Source: an uncultured Duganella sp. (GTDB taxonomy: Bacteria; Pseudomonadota; Gammaproteobacteria; Burkholderiales; Burkholderiaceae). From it: a stretch of DNA of 34,286 bases. Positions 15,396 through 23,336 of the stretch are shown one piece after another; the stretch's first letter is position 1; each line of letters begins with the position of its first letter. A program made the translations under genes and the position numbers. The DNA is taken from positions 1-34,286 of the forward strand of contig CAMLRG010000035.1 of the NCBI GenBank assembly GCA_946482335.1. The letters are read 5' to 3'. The notes beneath the pieces are model-generated. The model ran no database searches. It saw only the letters and a list, made by a program, of their open reading frames with translations, and was not told where the DNA came from.

Positions 15396-18365
15396 ATGCT
15401 GCTTACACGTAAAGGGCCGGCCGGCCCACGTGCGCCTGGACGTTTCGCCGCAAGCCTGGAAGGCAGCCTGGCGCGCGCCATGCCGACGATGGACAGGCGC
15501 ACCTTCCTCAAGCGGTCCGGGATTGGCGCCGGTCTCGGCCTGGCGGCAGGGCAGGTGTCGCTGATGCGCAAGGCGCAAGCGAAAGATCCCGCTGTCGCCA
15601 CTGCCGCCGCGGCCAGCAAGCAGGTGGTGCGGCGCACGGTGTGCAGCCATTGTTCCGTCGGATGCGCGGTCGATGCGGTGGTGGAGAACGGTATCTGGAT
15701 CCGCCAGGAACCGGTGTTCGACTCGCCGCTCAACCTGGGGGCGCATTGCGCCAAGGGCGCCGCGCTGCGCGAGCACGGGCATGGCGAATACCGCCTGAAA
15801 TACCCGATGAAGCTGGTGAACGGCAAATACCAGCGCATCAGCTGGGACCAGGCCTTGCAGGAAATCTCGGCAAAGATGCTGGACCTGAAAAAGAAGGATG
15901 GCCCGGATTCCGTGTTCTTCGTCGGATCCTCGAAACACAATAACGAGCAGGCGGCGCTGCTGCGCAAATTCGTCTCCTTCTTCGGTACCAATAACTGCGA
16001 CCACCAGGCGCGCATCTGCCACTCGACCACGGTGGCGGGCGTGGCGAATACCTGGGGCTATGGCGCCATGACCAACAGCTACAACGATATGCAGAACGCC
16101 AAGGCGGCCATGTATATCGGTTCCAACGCGGCGGAGGCGCATCCGGTCTCGATGCTGCACATGCTGCATTCGAAGGAAAATGGCTGCAAGATGATCGTGG
16201 TCGATCCGCGCTTCACGCGCACGGCCGCCAAGGCCGACCAGTACATCCGCATCCGTTCCGGTTCCGACATCCCCTTCCTGTACGGGATGCTGTGGCATAT
16301 CTTCAAGAACGGCTGGGAGGACAAGGAGTACATCGCCGCCCGCGTCTACGGCATGGACAAGGTACGCGAGGAAGTGGCCAAGTGGACGCCGGACAAGGTG
16401 GAGGAGGCTTGCGGCGTGCCGGAAGCCCAGGTGTTCCAGGCGGCGGAAACGATGGCGCGCAACCGCCCATCCACCGTGGTCTGGTGCATGGGCCAGACGC
16501 AGCACACGATTGGCAACGCGATCGTGCGCGCTTCCTGCATCCTGCAGCTGGCGCTGGGCAATGTGGGCAAGAGCGGGGGCGGCACCAATATTTTCCGGGG
16601 CCATGACAATGTGCAGGGCGCGACCGACGTCGGGCCGAATCCGGATTCCTTGCCGGCCTATTACGGCCTGGCTACCGGCGCCTGGAAGCACTGGTGCGCG
16701 GTATGGGGCGTGGATTACGAATGGGTCAAGAACCAGTTCGCATCGCAAGCGATGATGGAGAAATCCGGGACGACGGTATCGCGCTGGATCGATGCGGTAC
16801 TGGAGAGGAACGAACTGATCGACCAGGACAGCAACGTCAAGGCAGTCTTCTTCTGGGGCCATGCGCCGAACTCGCAAACGCGCGGCCTGGAAATGAAGAA
16901 GGCGATGGACAAGCTGGACATGCTGGTGGTGATCGACCCCTATCCATCGGCCACGGCGGCCATGGCCGCCATGAAAGTGGAAGGGCAGGAAGTCAATCCG
17001 AACCGCGCGGTCTATCTGCTGCCGGCGGCAACGCAGTTCGAGACTTCCGGCTCAGTGACGGCATCGAACCGTTCGGTGCAATGGCGCGAAAAGGTGATCG
17101 AGCCTCTTTTCGAATCGCGCACCGACCACATGATCATGTACCAGCTGGCGGAAAAACTGGGCTTCGGCAAACAACTGGTGGCAAAGCTGAAGCTGGTGCC
17201 CGGCAAGGGCAATATGATGGAGCCCGAACCCGAATCGATGCTGCGTGAGATCAACCGCGGCAGCTGGACCATCGGCTACACCGGCCAGTCGCCGGAACGC
17301 CTGAAGGCGCACATGCGCAATATGCACATGTTCGATGTGAAGACCTTGCGTTGCAAGGGCGGCAAGGATGCGGAAACCGGCTATGACCTGACCGGCGACT
17401 ATTTCGGGCTGCCGTGGCCCTGCTACGGGACGCCGGAACTCAAGCATCCGGGGACGGCCAACCTGTACGACAACACCCAGCACGTGATGGATGGCGGCGG
17501 CAACTTCCGCGCCAATTTCGGCGTGGAGCGCGAGGGCGTGAACCTGCTGGCGGAAGATGGTTCGCACTCCAAGGACGCCGACATTTCCACCGGCTATCCG
17601 GAATTCGACCACGTGCTGGTGAAGAAGCTGGGCTGGTGGGATGAGTTGACCGATGCCGAAAAGGCGGCTGCAGAAGGCAAGAACTGGAAGACCGACCTGT
17701 CCGGCGGCATCCAGCGGGTCTGCCTGAAGGTGCACGGGGTGCACCCGTTCGGCAACGCCAAGGCACGCGCGGTGGTGTGGAATTTCCCCGATCCGGTGCC
17801 GCTGCACCGCGAGCCCTTGTTCGGCACACGGCCCGACCTGGCCGCCAAGTACCCGACCCACGAAGACAAGAAAGCTTTCTGGCGCATGCCCACGCTGTAC
17901 AAGACCGTGCAGCAGAAGGCCCTTGACGATGGCCTGGCGAAGAAATTCCCGATCATCCTGACTTCCGGACGCCTGGTCGAATACGAGGGCGGCGGGGAAG
18001 AGACACGCTCCAACCCCTGGCTGGCGGAACTGCAGCAAGAGAATTTCGTCGAAATCAACCCGAAGGCGGCGGCGGACCGTGGCATCCGCAATGGCGATTA
18101 CGTGATCGTTTCGACGCCGACCGGCGCGCGCCTCAAGGTGCGGGCGCTGGTGACGCAGCGCGTGGGCGAGGATACGGCCTTCATTCCCTTCCACTTCTCG
18201 GGCTGGTGGCAGGGCAAGGACATGCTGGAATATTACCCGGAAGGGGCGGCGCCGTTGGTGCGCGGCGAGGCGGTCAACACTGCCACCACTTACGGCTATG
18301 ACTCGGTCACCATGATGCAGGAGACCAAGACGACCATCTGCAATATCGAACGCTTCGCGGGCTGA
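15396..18365 (+). CDS. fdhA: Formate dehydrogenase catalytic subunit (Mo-bisMGD, Cys type)
   Basis: Periplasmic molybdopterin enzyme that oxidises formate to CO2. The 989-residue precursor carries a Tat motif (DRRTFLKRSG, from residue 33), then the 4Fe-4S ligands Cys83, Cys86, Cys90 and Cys118. The catalytic loop DHQARICHSTTV has Cys208-His209, and the codon is TGC, so this is a cysteine and not a selenocysteine enzyme. Downstream segments (FRGHDNVQGATD, WGHAPNSQT and the C-terminal dinucleotide-binding domain with FIPFHFSGWW) are typical of FdnG/FdoG-type formate dehydrogenases. GGAGG lies six bases before the ATG. The start is about 30 residues ahead of the Tat motif, which is common in this group. 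fdhD and fdhE, needed for maturation, are not in the window. Confidence 0.95.
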   Translation: MLLTRKGPAGPRAPGRFAASLEGSLARAMPTMDRRTFLKRSGIGAGLGLAAGQVSLMRKAQAKDPAVATAAAASKQVVRRTVCSHCSVGCAVDAVVENGIWIRQEPVFDSPLNLGAHCAKGAALREHGHGEYRLKYPMKLVNGKYQRISWDQALQEISAKMLDLKKKDGPDSVFFVGSSKHNNEQAALLRKFVSFFGTNNCDHQARICHSTTVAGVANTWGYGAMTNSYNDMQNAKAAMYIGSNAAEAHPVSMLHMLHSKENGCKMIVVDPRFTRTAAKADQYIRIRSGSDIPFLYGMLWHIFKNGWEDKEYIAARVYGMDKVREEVAKWTPDKVEEACGVPEAQVFQAAETMARNRPSTVVWCMGQTQHTIGNAIVRASCILQLALGNVGKSGGGTNIFRGHDNVQGATDVGPNPDSLPAYYGLATGAWKHWCAVWGVDYEWVKNQFASQAMMEKSGTTVSRWIDAVLERNELIDQDSNVKAVFFWGHAPNSQTRGLEMKKAMDKLDMLVVIDPYPSATAAMAAMKVEGQEVNPNRAVYLLPAATQFETSGSVTASNRSVQWREKVIEPLFESRTDHMIMYQLAEKLGFGKQLVAKLKLVPGKGNMMEPEPESMLREINRGSWTIGYTGQSPERLKAHMRNMHMFDVKTLRCKGGKDAETGYDLTGDYFGLPWPCYGTPELKHPGTANLYDNTQHVMDGGGNFRANFGVEREGVNLLAEDGSHSKDADISTGYPEFDHVLVKKLGWWDELTDAEKAAAEGKNWKTDLSGGIQRVCLKVHGVHPFGNAKARAVVWNFPDPVPLHREPLFGTRPDLAAKYPTHEDKKAFWRMPTLYKTVQQKALDDGLAKKFPIILTSGRLVEYEGGGEETRSNPWLAELQQENFVEINPKAAADRGIRNGDYVIVSTPTGARLKVRALVTQRVGEDTAFIPFHFSGWWQGKDMLEYYPEGAAPLVRGEAVNTATTYGYDSVTMMQETKTTICNIERFAG

Positions 18366-18375
18366 GGAGATTGCC

Positions 18376-18978
18376 ATGGCACGGATGAAATTCATTTGCG
18401 ACACCGAGCGCTGCATCGAATGCAACGCCTGTGCGACGGCGTGCAAGAACGAGCACGAGGTGCCCTGGGGCGTCAACCGGCGGCGCGTGGTGACCATCAA
18501 CGATGGCATCGTCGGGCAGGAAAAGTCGGTGTCGGTGGCGTGCATGCATTGCTCGGATGCGCCTTGCATGGCGGTGTGTCCGGTCGACGTCTTTTACCGC
18601 ACCGAGGAGGGCGTGGTCTTGCATAACAAGGATGGCTGCATCGGCTGCGGGTACTGTTCCTATGCCTGTCCTTTTGGTGCGCCGCAATTCCCGTCCAACG
18701 GGACCTTCGGCTTGCGCGGCAAGATGGACAAATGCACCTTCTGCGCCGGCGGTCCCGAGGAGAATGGTTCGCAGGCGGAGTTCGAGAAATACGGCCGCAA
18801 CCGGCTGGCCGAAGGGAAGTTGCCGGCCTGTGCGGAAATGTGTTCGACCAAGGCGCTGCTGGGCGGCGATGGCGATGTGGTGGCGGACATCTTCCGTACC
18901 CGTGTCGTCACGCGCGGCAAGGGCAGCGAAGTCTGGGGCTGGGGCACGGCCTACGGCAAGCCGGAGGCGAAATCATGA
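18376..18978 (+). CDS. fdhB: Formate dehydrogenase Fe-S subunit
   Basis: Electron-transfer subunit of 200 residues. Four Cys groups are readable in order: CIECNACATACKNEHEVPWG, CMHCSDAPCMAVCP, CIGCGYCSYACPFGAPQF, and KCTFC with CAEMC, giving the four 4Fe-4S clusters usual for FdnH/HybA-type subunits. It relays electrons from FdhA to the cytochrome b subunit. No membrane anchor is present, unlike E. coli FdnH, so contact with FdhC must use other surfaces. A GAGGAG ribosome site precedes the ATG. It overlaps the downstream lipoprotein gene by ATGA. Confidence 0.95.
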   Translation: MARMKFICDTERCIECNACATACKNEHEVPWGVNRRRVVTINDGIVGQEKSVSVACMHCSDAPCMAVCPVDVFYRTEEGVVLHNKDGCIGCGYCSYACPFGAPQFPSNGTFGLRGKMDKCTFCAGGPEENGSQAEFEKYGRNRLAEGKLPACAEMCSTKALLGGDGDVVADIFRTRVVTRGKGSEVWGWGTAYGKPEAKS

Positions 18979-19199
18979 AATATCTCCTCATATTGCTGGC
19001 GCTGGTGCTTTCGGGCTGCGGCGAAGTGTCGCAGTCGAAGCAGGGCAGTGCCGTGAACCGCGGCGATGAGCCGGCCTACAAAGGCGCCAGCACGGCGCAA
19101 GTGGCCAAGGGATGGACGCCGGGCGACAAGGCGGCTTGGGAAAGGCAGGTGCGCGAACGCGGGCAGCTGCAGAATGAATACGTGAAGACCAACCGTTAG
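18975..19199 (+). CDS. Small lipoprotein in formate dehydrogenase operon
   Basis: A 74-residue predicted lipoprotein: MKYLLILLALVLSGC is a classical type II signal with lipobox LSGC and lipidated Cys15. The mature part is about 60 residues, polar, with KGWTPGDKAAWERQVRERGQLQNEY suggesting one helix. I do not recognise a named family. Its place between fdhB and fdhC and the four-base overlap with fdhB suggest it is made with the enzyme and could tether or stabilise the periplasmic complex. That role is inference only. Confidence 0.82.
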   Translation: MKYLLILLALVLSGCGEVSQSKQGSAVNRGDEPAYKGASTAQVAKGWTPGDKAAWERQVRERGQLQNEYVKTNR

Positions 19200-19210
19200 G
19201 GAGGTTTGCC

Positions 19211-20467
19211 ATGAAACGATGGTTGGCAATGCTGGCCGTAGCCTTGGCCGCCGGCACATCCCTCGCGGCAGATGCCCCTGCTGGCCGCCAGCAGGAGCCC
19301 GCGGCCAGCAGCGAGCGCCAAGCCGCGCCACCGGGCGCCGCGCAAGCGAACGCCGTCCCGGATGCAGCGGCCGCGCGCGCGCCAACGCCTGCCGGCGGCG
19401 CCACGGGGCAGGCCGCGCCGCCCAGCGCCTCGCCGGCAACCGCCGCGCCGCGCGTCGAGCCGATGGATATCTTGAAGCAGAACCAGGCCGAGCGCACGCG
19501 AGACCAGCCCGGCAACAATGCCCCCGTCTGGCGGCAAGTGGTGGCGGGGCAGTCGCACTACAGCAGCCTGCCATATCCCGAATCGGGCATCCTGATGCAG
19601 CCCAAGGCCCGGCTGCCCGGCCAGCCCATCGCGACCACGGCGGGCGAAGCGTGGCGCCGCTTCCGCAACGGTCCGATGATGAGCATTGGCGGCTGGCTGA
19701 TCATCGGCGTGCTGTTCATCCTGGCCGCCATGTACTTCGGCAAAGGCCCGATCAAGGTGCATGCGCCGCCGACCGGCCGCAAGATCCAGCGTTTCACCCC
19801 GACAGAGCGCTTCATCCATTGGAGTACGGCGATCACCTTCGTCCTGTTGGCCGTCTCCGGCCTGTGCATGATGTTCGGCAAATTCATCCTGATGCCCATC
19901 ATCGGCCACGCCTTGTTCGGCTACCTGACTTACGCCCTGAAGACCATCCACAATTTCGTCGGGCCTTTGTTCACGGTATCGGTGATCGCCACCTTCATCA
20001 TCTTCGTGAAGGATAATTTCCCCATCGCCGCCGACGCCCGTTGGCTGGCAACCCTGGGTGGCGCGATCGGCAAGGGCCATGCGCCGGCCGGCCGCTTCAA
20101 TGCCGGTGAGAAGCTCTGGTTCTGGGGCGGCGTGACCTTGCTTGGCCTGGCCGCGAGCGCATCGGGCTTCGTGCTGGACAAGCTGGTGCCCAACCTCGAA
20201 TACACCCGCTTCATGATGCAGGGGGCCAACCTGCTGCACATCACGTCGACCGTGCTGATGATGGCCTTCGCGCTAGGCCATATCTACCTTGGCACGATCG
20301 GCATGGAAGGCGCCTACAACTCGATGCGCGAAGGGTATGTGGACGACGCCTGGGCGCGAGAACACCACGACATCTGGTACGAAGAAGTGGCGGCGGGCAA
20401 AGTGCCGCGCGTGCGCGCCCCCGAACACGACGGCGACCCGGCGCCGTCCGCGCCCAAGACCGTTTGA
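19211..20467 (+). CDS. fdhC: Formate dehydrogenase cytochrome b556 subunit
   Basis: Membrane di-haem cytochrome b that passes electrons from FdhB to the quinone pool. The 418-residue product has a cleavable signal (WLAMLAVALAAGTSLA), then an unusually long Ala/Pro-rich low-complexity periplasmic region to about residue 80. One N-terminal membrane helix (about 157-174) follows, then the four-helix FdnI-like core. Candidate haem histidines are in RFIHWSTA, KTIHNFVGP, NLLHITSTV and ALGHIYLGTIG. A short charged cytoplasmic tail ends the protein. GGGAGG precedes the ATG. The long disordered linker is a common feature of the beta-proteobacterial subunit. Confidence 0.93.
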   Translation: MKRWLAMLAVALAAGTSLAADAPAGRQQEPAASSERQAAPPGAAQANAVPDAAAARAPTPAGGATGQAAPPSASPATAAPRVEPMDILKQNQAERTRDQPGNNAPVWRQVVAGQSHYSSLPYPESGILMQPKARLPGQPIATTAGEAWRRFRNGPMMSIGGWLIIGVLFILAAMYFGKGPIKVHAPPTGRKIQRFTPTERFIHWSTAITFVLLAVSGLCMMFGKFILMPIIGHALFGYLTYALKTIHNFVGPLFTVSVIATFIIFVKDNFPIAADARWLATLGGAIGKGHAPAGRFNAGEKLWFWGGVTLLGLAASASGFVLDKLVPNLEYTRFMMQGANLLHITSTVLMMAFALGHIYLGTIGMEGAYNSMREGYVDDAWAREHHDIWYEEVAAGKVPRVRAPEHDGDPAPSAPKTV

Positions 20468-20477
20468 GGAGCAAACC

Positions 20478-20810
20478 ATGAACCGACACAGCATCGCCCT
20501 GGTCCTGCTGCTCGCCGTGGCGGGCGCCGCGCACGCCAAGCTGCCGGCACCGACCGAGGAACAGAAAGCCGCCGCCGCTGCCGCCAAGGACAAGCAAGCC
20601 TGGACCGACAAGGTTGCCGCATACAAGCTATGCCTGGCGCAAGACCGCGTGGCGGCCGCCTATTTCAAGAGCAAAGGGGGCGGCCGCAAGCCTTCGGCTG
20701 CGCTGCCGCCATGCAGCGACCCCGGGCCCTATGTCGCCCAGGTGGCCGCCGCCAAGGAGGTTGGCGTGGCCGATGCGAAGCCCGTCCCCGCAGCGGGCGC
20801 AAAGAAATAA
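20478..20810 (+). CDS. Small exported two-cysteine protein, end of fdh operon
   Basis: A 110-residue product with a signal peptide (SIALVLLLAVAGAAHA, cleavage likely before KLPAP). The mature part is Ala/Lys-rich, with one Cys in AYKLCLAQDR and a second in ALPPCSDPG, about 30 residues apart, perhaps a disulfide. The tail is Ala/Pro/Lys-rich. No family is recognised. AGGAG eight bases before ATG 20478 sets the start, and it follows fdhC by 10 bases, so it is the last gene of the operon before the terminator at 20822. A periplasmic accessory role is a guess from context. Confidence 0.78.
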   Translation: MNRHSIALVLLLAVAGAAHAKLPAPTEEQKAAAAAAKDKQAWTDKVAAYKLCLAQDRVAAAYFKSKGGGRKPSAALPPCSDPGPYVAQVAAAKEVGVADAKPVPAAGAKK

Positions 20811-20821
20811 CGGGCATGGAA

Positions 20822-20841
20822 AAACCCGCCGCAGCGGGTTT
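20822..20841. terminator. Bidirectional terminator
   Basis: AAACCCGC/GCGGGTTT form an 8-bp stem around CGCA. Five T residues follow on the minus strand and three on the plus strand, so it can end both the fdh operon and the converging PEP-CTERM gene, and is stronger for the latter. Confidence 0.75.
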
Positions 20842-20864
20842 CCACGGGGGGATGTGGTTGCGGC

Positions 20865-21413
20865 TTAGCCCAGCTTGTCGTTCTTACGACGGGAAGCCAG
20901 GCCTAGCAGGCCTACGCCTACCAGCAGCATCGCATAGGTAGCCGGTTCCGGAATCGGAGCGGCCAGGTTCAGGTTACCGGCATACGAACCGCCCATGCCC
21001 TCAATGGCGGTGCTGCCTGTCACCGTGAAGCCATAGTTGCCGGCCATCAGGGCGTCGATCGGGAAGAACTCGATACCGGAGGAGGTATCGAAGGTCGTGC
21101 CCAGGTTGGTCTGCGTGCTGTCGGCTTCGACTTTGAAGAACTGGATGCCGGTGATGCCATAGTTTGCCAGGCGCGCTGCATCGATCCAGGTCTTGCCCAC
21201 CACGACGGTACCGCTGGCATAGCTGGCATTGGTATCCACCGAGAACAGGTAAGTGTCGATATAGTCGCCAGGCGTGGCGTGCAATGCGCCAAAGATGGCA
21301 TTACCTGCACCGTCGAAGGTCAAAGTCGTCTGTGCCATGGCGCCGGAGCTGGCAAACAGCCCGGCGGATAGCATCAGTGTGCCGGCTACCTTGCTAAGAA
21401 ACGCTTTCTTCAT
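20865..21413 (-). CDS. FxDxF-type PEP-CTERM exported protein
   Basis: A 182-residue secreted protein. A signal peptide (MLSAGLFASSGAMA) is followed by a beta-rich body. The C-terminus has the full PEP-CTERM sorting signal: IPEPATYAML, a hydrophobic helix (LVGVGLLGLA) and basic SRRKNDKLG. The early GDYIDTYLF motif fits the FxDxF subgroup. Such proteins are processed by an exosortase and linked to exopolysaccharide and the cell surface; no exosortase is in this window. AGGGG before the ATG supports the start. It is a single gene with its own terminator. Ligand and function are unknown. Confidence 0.9.
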   Translation of the reverse strand: MKKAFLSKVAGTLMLSAGLFASSGAMAQTTLTFDGAGNAIFGALHATPGDYIDTYLFSVDTNASYASGTVVVGKTWIDAARLANYGITGIQFFKVEADSTQTNLGTTFDTSSGIEFFPIDALMAGNYGFTVTGSTAIEGMGGSYAGNLNLAAPIPEPATYAMLLVGVGLLGLASRRKNDKLG

Positions 21414-21904
21414 GTTAATACCCCTTGAGATAGTGTTGTTGTGAAGGTGAAGCGGTTGTTTTGTTAGCGCGCAAGATATTGCCTGGTTATATCGTCAGTG
21501 GCCTGCTGAAAACATAACCTTTCCTGCTTGCCAACGCTCACCAATATAGCCCACCCCCTTTCGCCGATAGTTCATTAGTGAAGTGTGTATGTTTTCGAGC
21601 GAACAAAGTACGGTCGGGTTTGCGGGGCACCGTCCAAATGGCGCAAAACGTCAAGGAGAAAATTTTTGCGTGCTCGAGTCTGCAACGCGCCGCGGCGCCG
21701 CCCCCGACACATTTCGTAGGCTAATTCCGACAGCAGCAAGAGCCGAACTGACAGGGGAATTGTTCGCAAACGCACCGTTCGTCAAGTGGGCCGGAAATAA
21801 GATGGAACCGTGATTGAAGCGCCTTGCGCTCATCGAACAGATTCCCGAGCCGGCCTATGCCGCAGCACGGCAGCCGGCCTTAAAACAAAATACGGAGGCC
21901 TATC
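21414..21904. other. 490-base intergenic region
   Basis: This stretch separates the PEP-CTERM gene from the small gene at 21905. It has an AT-rich left part that should hold the PEP-CTERM promoter. Short open frames here (for example 21583-21813 plus and 21575-21775 minus) have no ribosome site or recognisable protein character. An AlgR-like ACCGTTCGTC lies at 21774-21783. A GGCAATATCTTGC element upstream of the PEP-CTERM gene resembles a sigma-54 site but has wrong spacing. AAGGAG at 21653 has no useful frame after it. Confidence 0.6.
21774..21783 (+). promoter_or_regulatory. AlgR-like (LytTR) site
   Basis: ACCGTTCGTC is identical to the core recognition sequence I know for Pseudomonas AlgR, a LytTR regulator. 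A related TTGTTCGC lies 15 bases before it. It is 131 bases upstream of the 51-residue gene. A LytTR regulator is encoded at 24401, which makes the match worth recording, but a 10-mer can occur by chance. Confidence 0.35.
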
Positions 21905-22060
21905 ATGACCCAATCCAACCATCCATCCAAGTACGTGGTACGCGAGTACCTCGAGCGTCGTTCGCAAGAAATCAAGCCGCCACCATCGCCAGAGGAGATT
22001 CGCCGTCAACTGGGCTGGGGCTTGATGCTGTTCGAACCGAAGATGGAACAAGGGCGCTAG
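21905..22060 (+). CDS. 51-residue small protein, unknown function
   Basis: A short but well-framed gene: ACGGAGG lies six bases before the ATG and a strong terminator follows the stop by 16 bases. The product is hydrophilic, with KYVVREYLERRSQEI, then PPPSPEEIRRQLGWGLM and the end LFEPKMEQGR. It has no signal peptide, Cys or membrane helix, and probably forms two short helices around a proline hinge. I recognise no family. The complete single-gene unit (ribosome site, frame, terminator) argues that it is real. Function is unknown. Confidence 0.75.
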   Translation: MTQSNHPSKYVVREYLERRSQEIKPPPSPEEIRRQLGWGLMLFEPKMEQGR

Positions 22061-22076
22061 ATCCCCAGCTCCCCTC

Positions 22077-22107
22077 AACCCGCTGCTTCGCGCAGCGGGT
22101 TTTTTTT
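22077..22107 (+). terminator. Strong intrinsic terminator
   Basis: AACCCGCTGC/GCAGCGGGTT form a 10-bp stem around TTCGC, followed by seven more T residues. It ends the small gene at 21905 and insulates the LiaF-like operon downstream. Confidence 0.9.
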
Positions 22108-22163
22108 CGCCGTTCGCTGAAATTTTCGCCATTCACCGGCAGGCCGCCGCCGTTCGCCGAAAT
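22108..22163 (+). promoter_or_regulatory. Direct repeats, candidate LytTR operator
   Basis: The 16-mer CGCCGTTCGCTGAAAT at 22108-22123 recurs with one change (T to C) at 22148-22163, and a weaker copy, CGCCATTCACCGG, starts at 22127. The spacing is about 20 bases, or two helical turns, as for LytTR regulators. The core CCGTTCG is AlgR-like. The array ends 64 bases before the first gene of an operon that itself encodes a LytTR regulator. Confidence 0.5.
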
Positions 22164-22227
22164 GCGGTTTCGCCGCCGCCCGCGCCCCGCTATCGTTCAT
22201 CCATCCAATCCACGGGGAGCAAGAAAA

Positions 22228-22584
22228 ATGAGCAAAGACATGCAGTCACGCAGCCTGCTGCTATGGGGCCTGATCATCATCGCAGTCGGTGTGCTGTTCC
22301 TGACCGACTATGATGTGCCGCCGCTCGGCCAGTTGTGGCGTTATTGGCCCTTCCTGTTCATGGTGTTCGGCGCCGTCAAGCTGATCCCGCCGACCGCACC
22401 GAAGCACGTGCTGGACGGCCTGTGCCAGATCGCCTTTGCCGGCTGGTTCTACGTATCGTTCGAACACCTGTGGGGCCTGAGCTTCCAGAACAGCTGGCCC
22501 ATCCTCGTCATCATCGGCGGCATCAGCATGGTGTTGCAGCCACTTGTGATTAAATACACCGCTAAAAAAGAGGAGAAACAATAA
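22228..22584 (+). CDS. DUF5668/LiaF-like small membrane protein
   Basis: A 118-residue membrane protein with three or four hydrophobic segments: SLLLWGLIIIAVGVLFLTDY, WPFLFMVFGAVKLI, IAFAGWFYVSF and ILVIIGGISMVLQPLVI. The pattern with short W-P-F/W-P-I turns is that of the LiaF-type membrane domain (DUF5668). It ends in a lysine-rich cytoplasmic tail. GGGGAG lies ten bases before ATG 22228; upstream in-frame codons cross the terminator and are rejected. It overlaps the next gene by one base (TAATG), so the two are translated together and may form a sensor complex. Function is inferred from the operon. Confidence 0.82.
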   Translation: MSKDMQSRSLLLWGLIIIAVGVLFLTDYDVPPLGQLWRYWPFLFMVFGAVKLIPPTAPKHVLDGLCQIAFAGWFYVSFEHLWGLSFQNSWPILVIIGGISMVLQPLVIKYTAKKEEKQ

Positions 22585-23336
22585 TGCGCAGCAACCGCGA
22601 TCGCAATACCGCCACCCAGATGCTGATTGGCGCAGCCGTGATCCTGGCCGGCATCCTGTTCCTGATCGATAACCTGGGCTGGATCGACCTCGACATGCAC
22701 CTTCACTTCTGGCCGATTGTCCTGATGGTGGTGGGGGCCTCCGTGCTGGCGCAAGCGCCACGGCGCGGCAGCGGCGCCACCTTTGCCGGCGGCTTCATGA
22801 TCCTGTTCGGCGCGGTATCGCTGCTGAAGGGTTTGGGCCTGATCTACATCAGCTGGAAAGTGATCTTCCCGCTCGGGATCATCGGCGTGGGCATGCTGAT
22901 GGTGTTCCGCGCCACCAAGCGCAACAAACAAGCGCCTGCCGAGAGCGCCGCGGCGGAAAGCCATCCGGACGTGAACAGCCTGTTCAGCGTGTCCGGTGGC
23001 GAAACCGGCGCACGCATTGTGGAGTTGACGGCCATCCTTGGCGGCTTCCAGCGCAAGATCACCACCCAGGACTTCCGCGGTGGCGACATCACCAGCGTGA
23101 TGGGCGGCGTCGACCTGGACATGCGCACCGCATCGCTGAACGGCACCGCAGTGCTGAACGTCTTTGCCCTGATGGGCGGCATCTCGCTCAAGGTGCCCAC
23201 CGACTGGACGGTGGAGCTGGAGGGCACGCCGATCCTGGGCGGTTTCGACGAAAAGACCATGCAGCCCAAGGATCCCGGCAAGCACCTGGTGGTGCGCGGC
23301 ACCGTCATCATGGGCGGCCTGGAAATCCGCAACTGA
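22584..23336 (+). CDS. LiaF-like membrane protein with C-terminal beta domain
   Basis: A 250-residue protein with two modules. Residues 1 to about 110 contain four hydrophobic helices (QMLIGAAVILAGILFLIDNLGWI and others) in the LiaF membrane arrangement. Residues about 135-250 are a repeating beta structure with ILGGFQRK, VMGGVDLDMR, LMGGISLKVP, ILGGFDEKT and IMGGLEI strands, the repeated [ILV]-x-G-G pattern of the LiaF/YvqF cytoplasmic domain. LiaF proteins hold an envelope-stress kinase inactive in Firmicutes; here a LytS/AlgZ-type kinase follows directly with a TGATG overlap. Negative control of that kinase is a reasonable inference. Confidence 0.88.
   Translation: MRSNRDRNTATQMLIGAAVILAGILFLIDNLGWIDLDMHLHFWPIVLMVVGASVLAQAPRRGSGATFAGGFMILFGAVSLLKGLGLIYISWKVIFPLGIIGVGMLMVFRATKRNKQAPAESAAAESHPDVNSLFSVSGGETGARIVELTAILGGFQRKITTQDFRGGDITSVMGGVDLDMRTASLNGTAVLNVFALMGGISLKVPTDWTVELEGTPILGGFDEKTMQPKDPGKHLVVRGTVIMGGLEIRN

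Noticed and set aside
15980..16060. Possible selenocysteine (in-frame TGA) in the formate dehydrogenase active site
   Set aside because: The codon is TGC; the frame is open throughout.
17052..18569. 505-residue open frame antisense to fdhA/fdhB
   Set aside because: A GC shadow; the sense strand is a complete formate dehydrogenase.
21475..21491. Sigma-54-like element (GG-N9-GC) upstream of the PEP-CTERM gene
   Set aside because: PEP-CTERM genes can be RpoN dependent, but the spacing is one base short of GG-N10-GC and the flanking bases are a poor match.
21583..21813. 76-residue frame containing FVKWAGNK, reminiscent of the DNA adenine methylase motif FLKWAGGK
   Set aside because: The rest of the frame has no methylase character, there is no ribosome site, and the match is eight residues at the very end.
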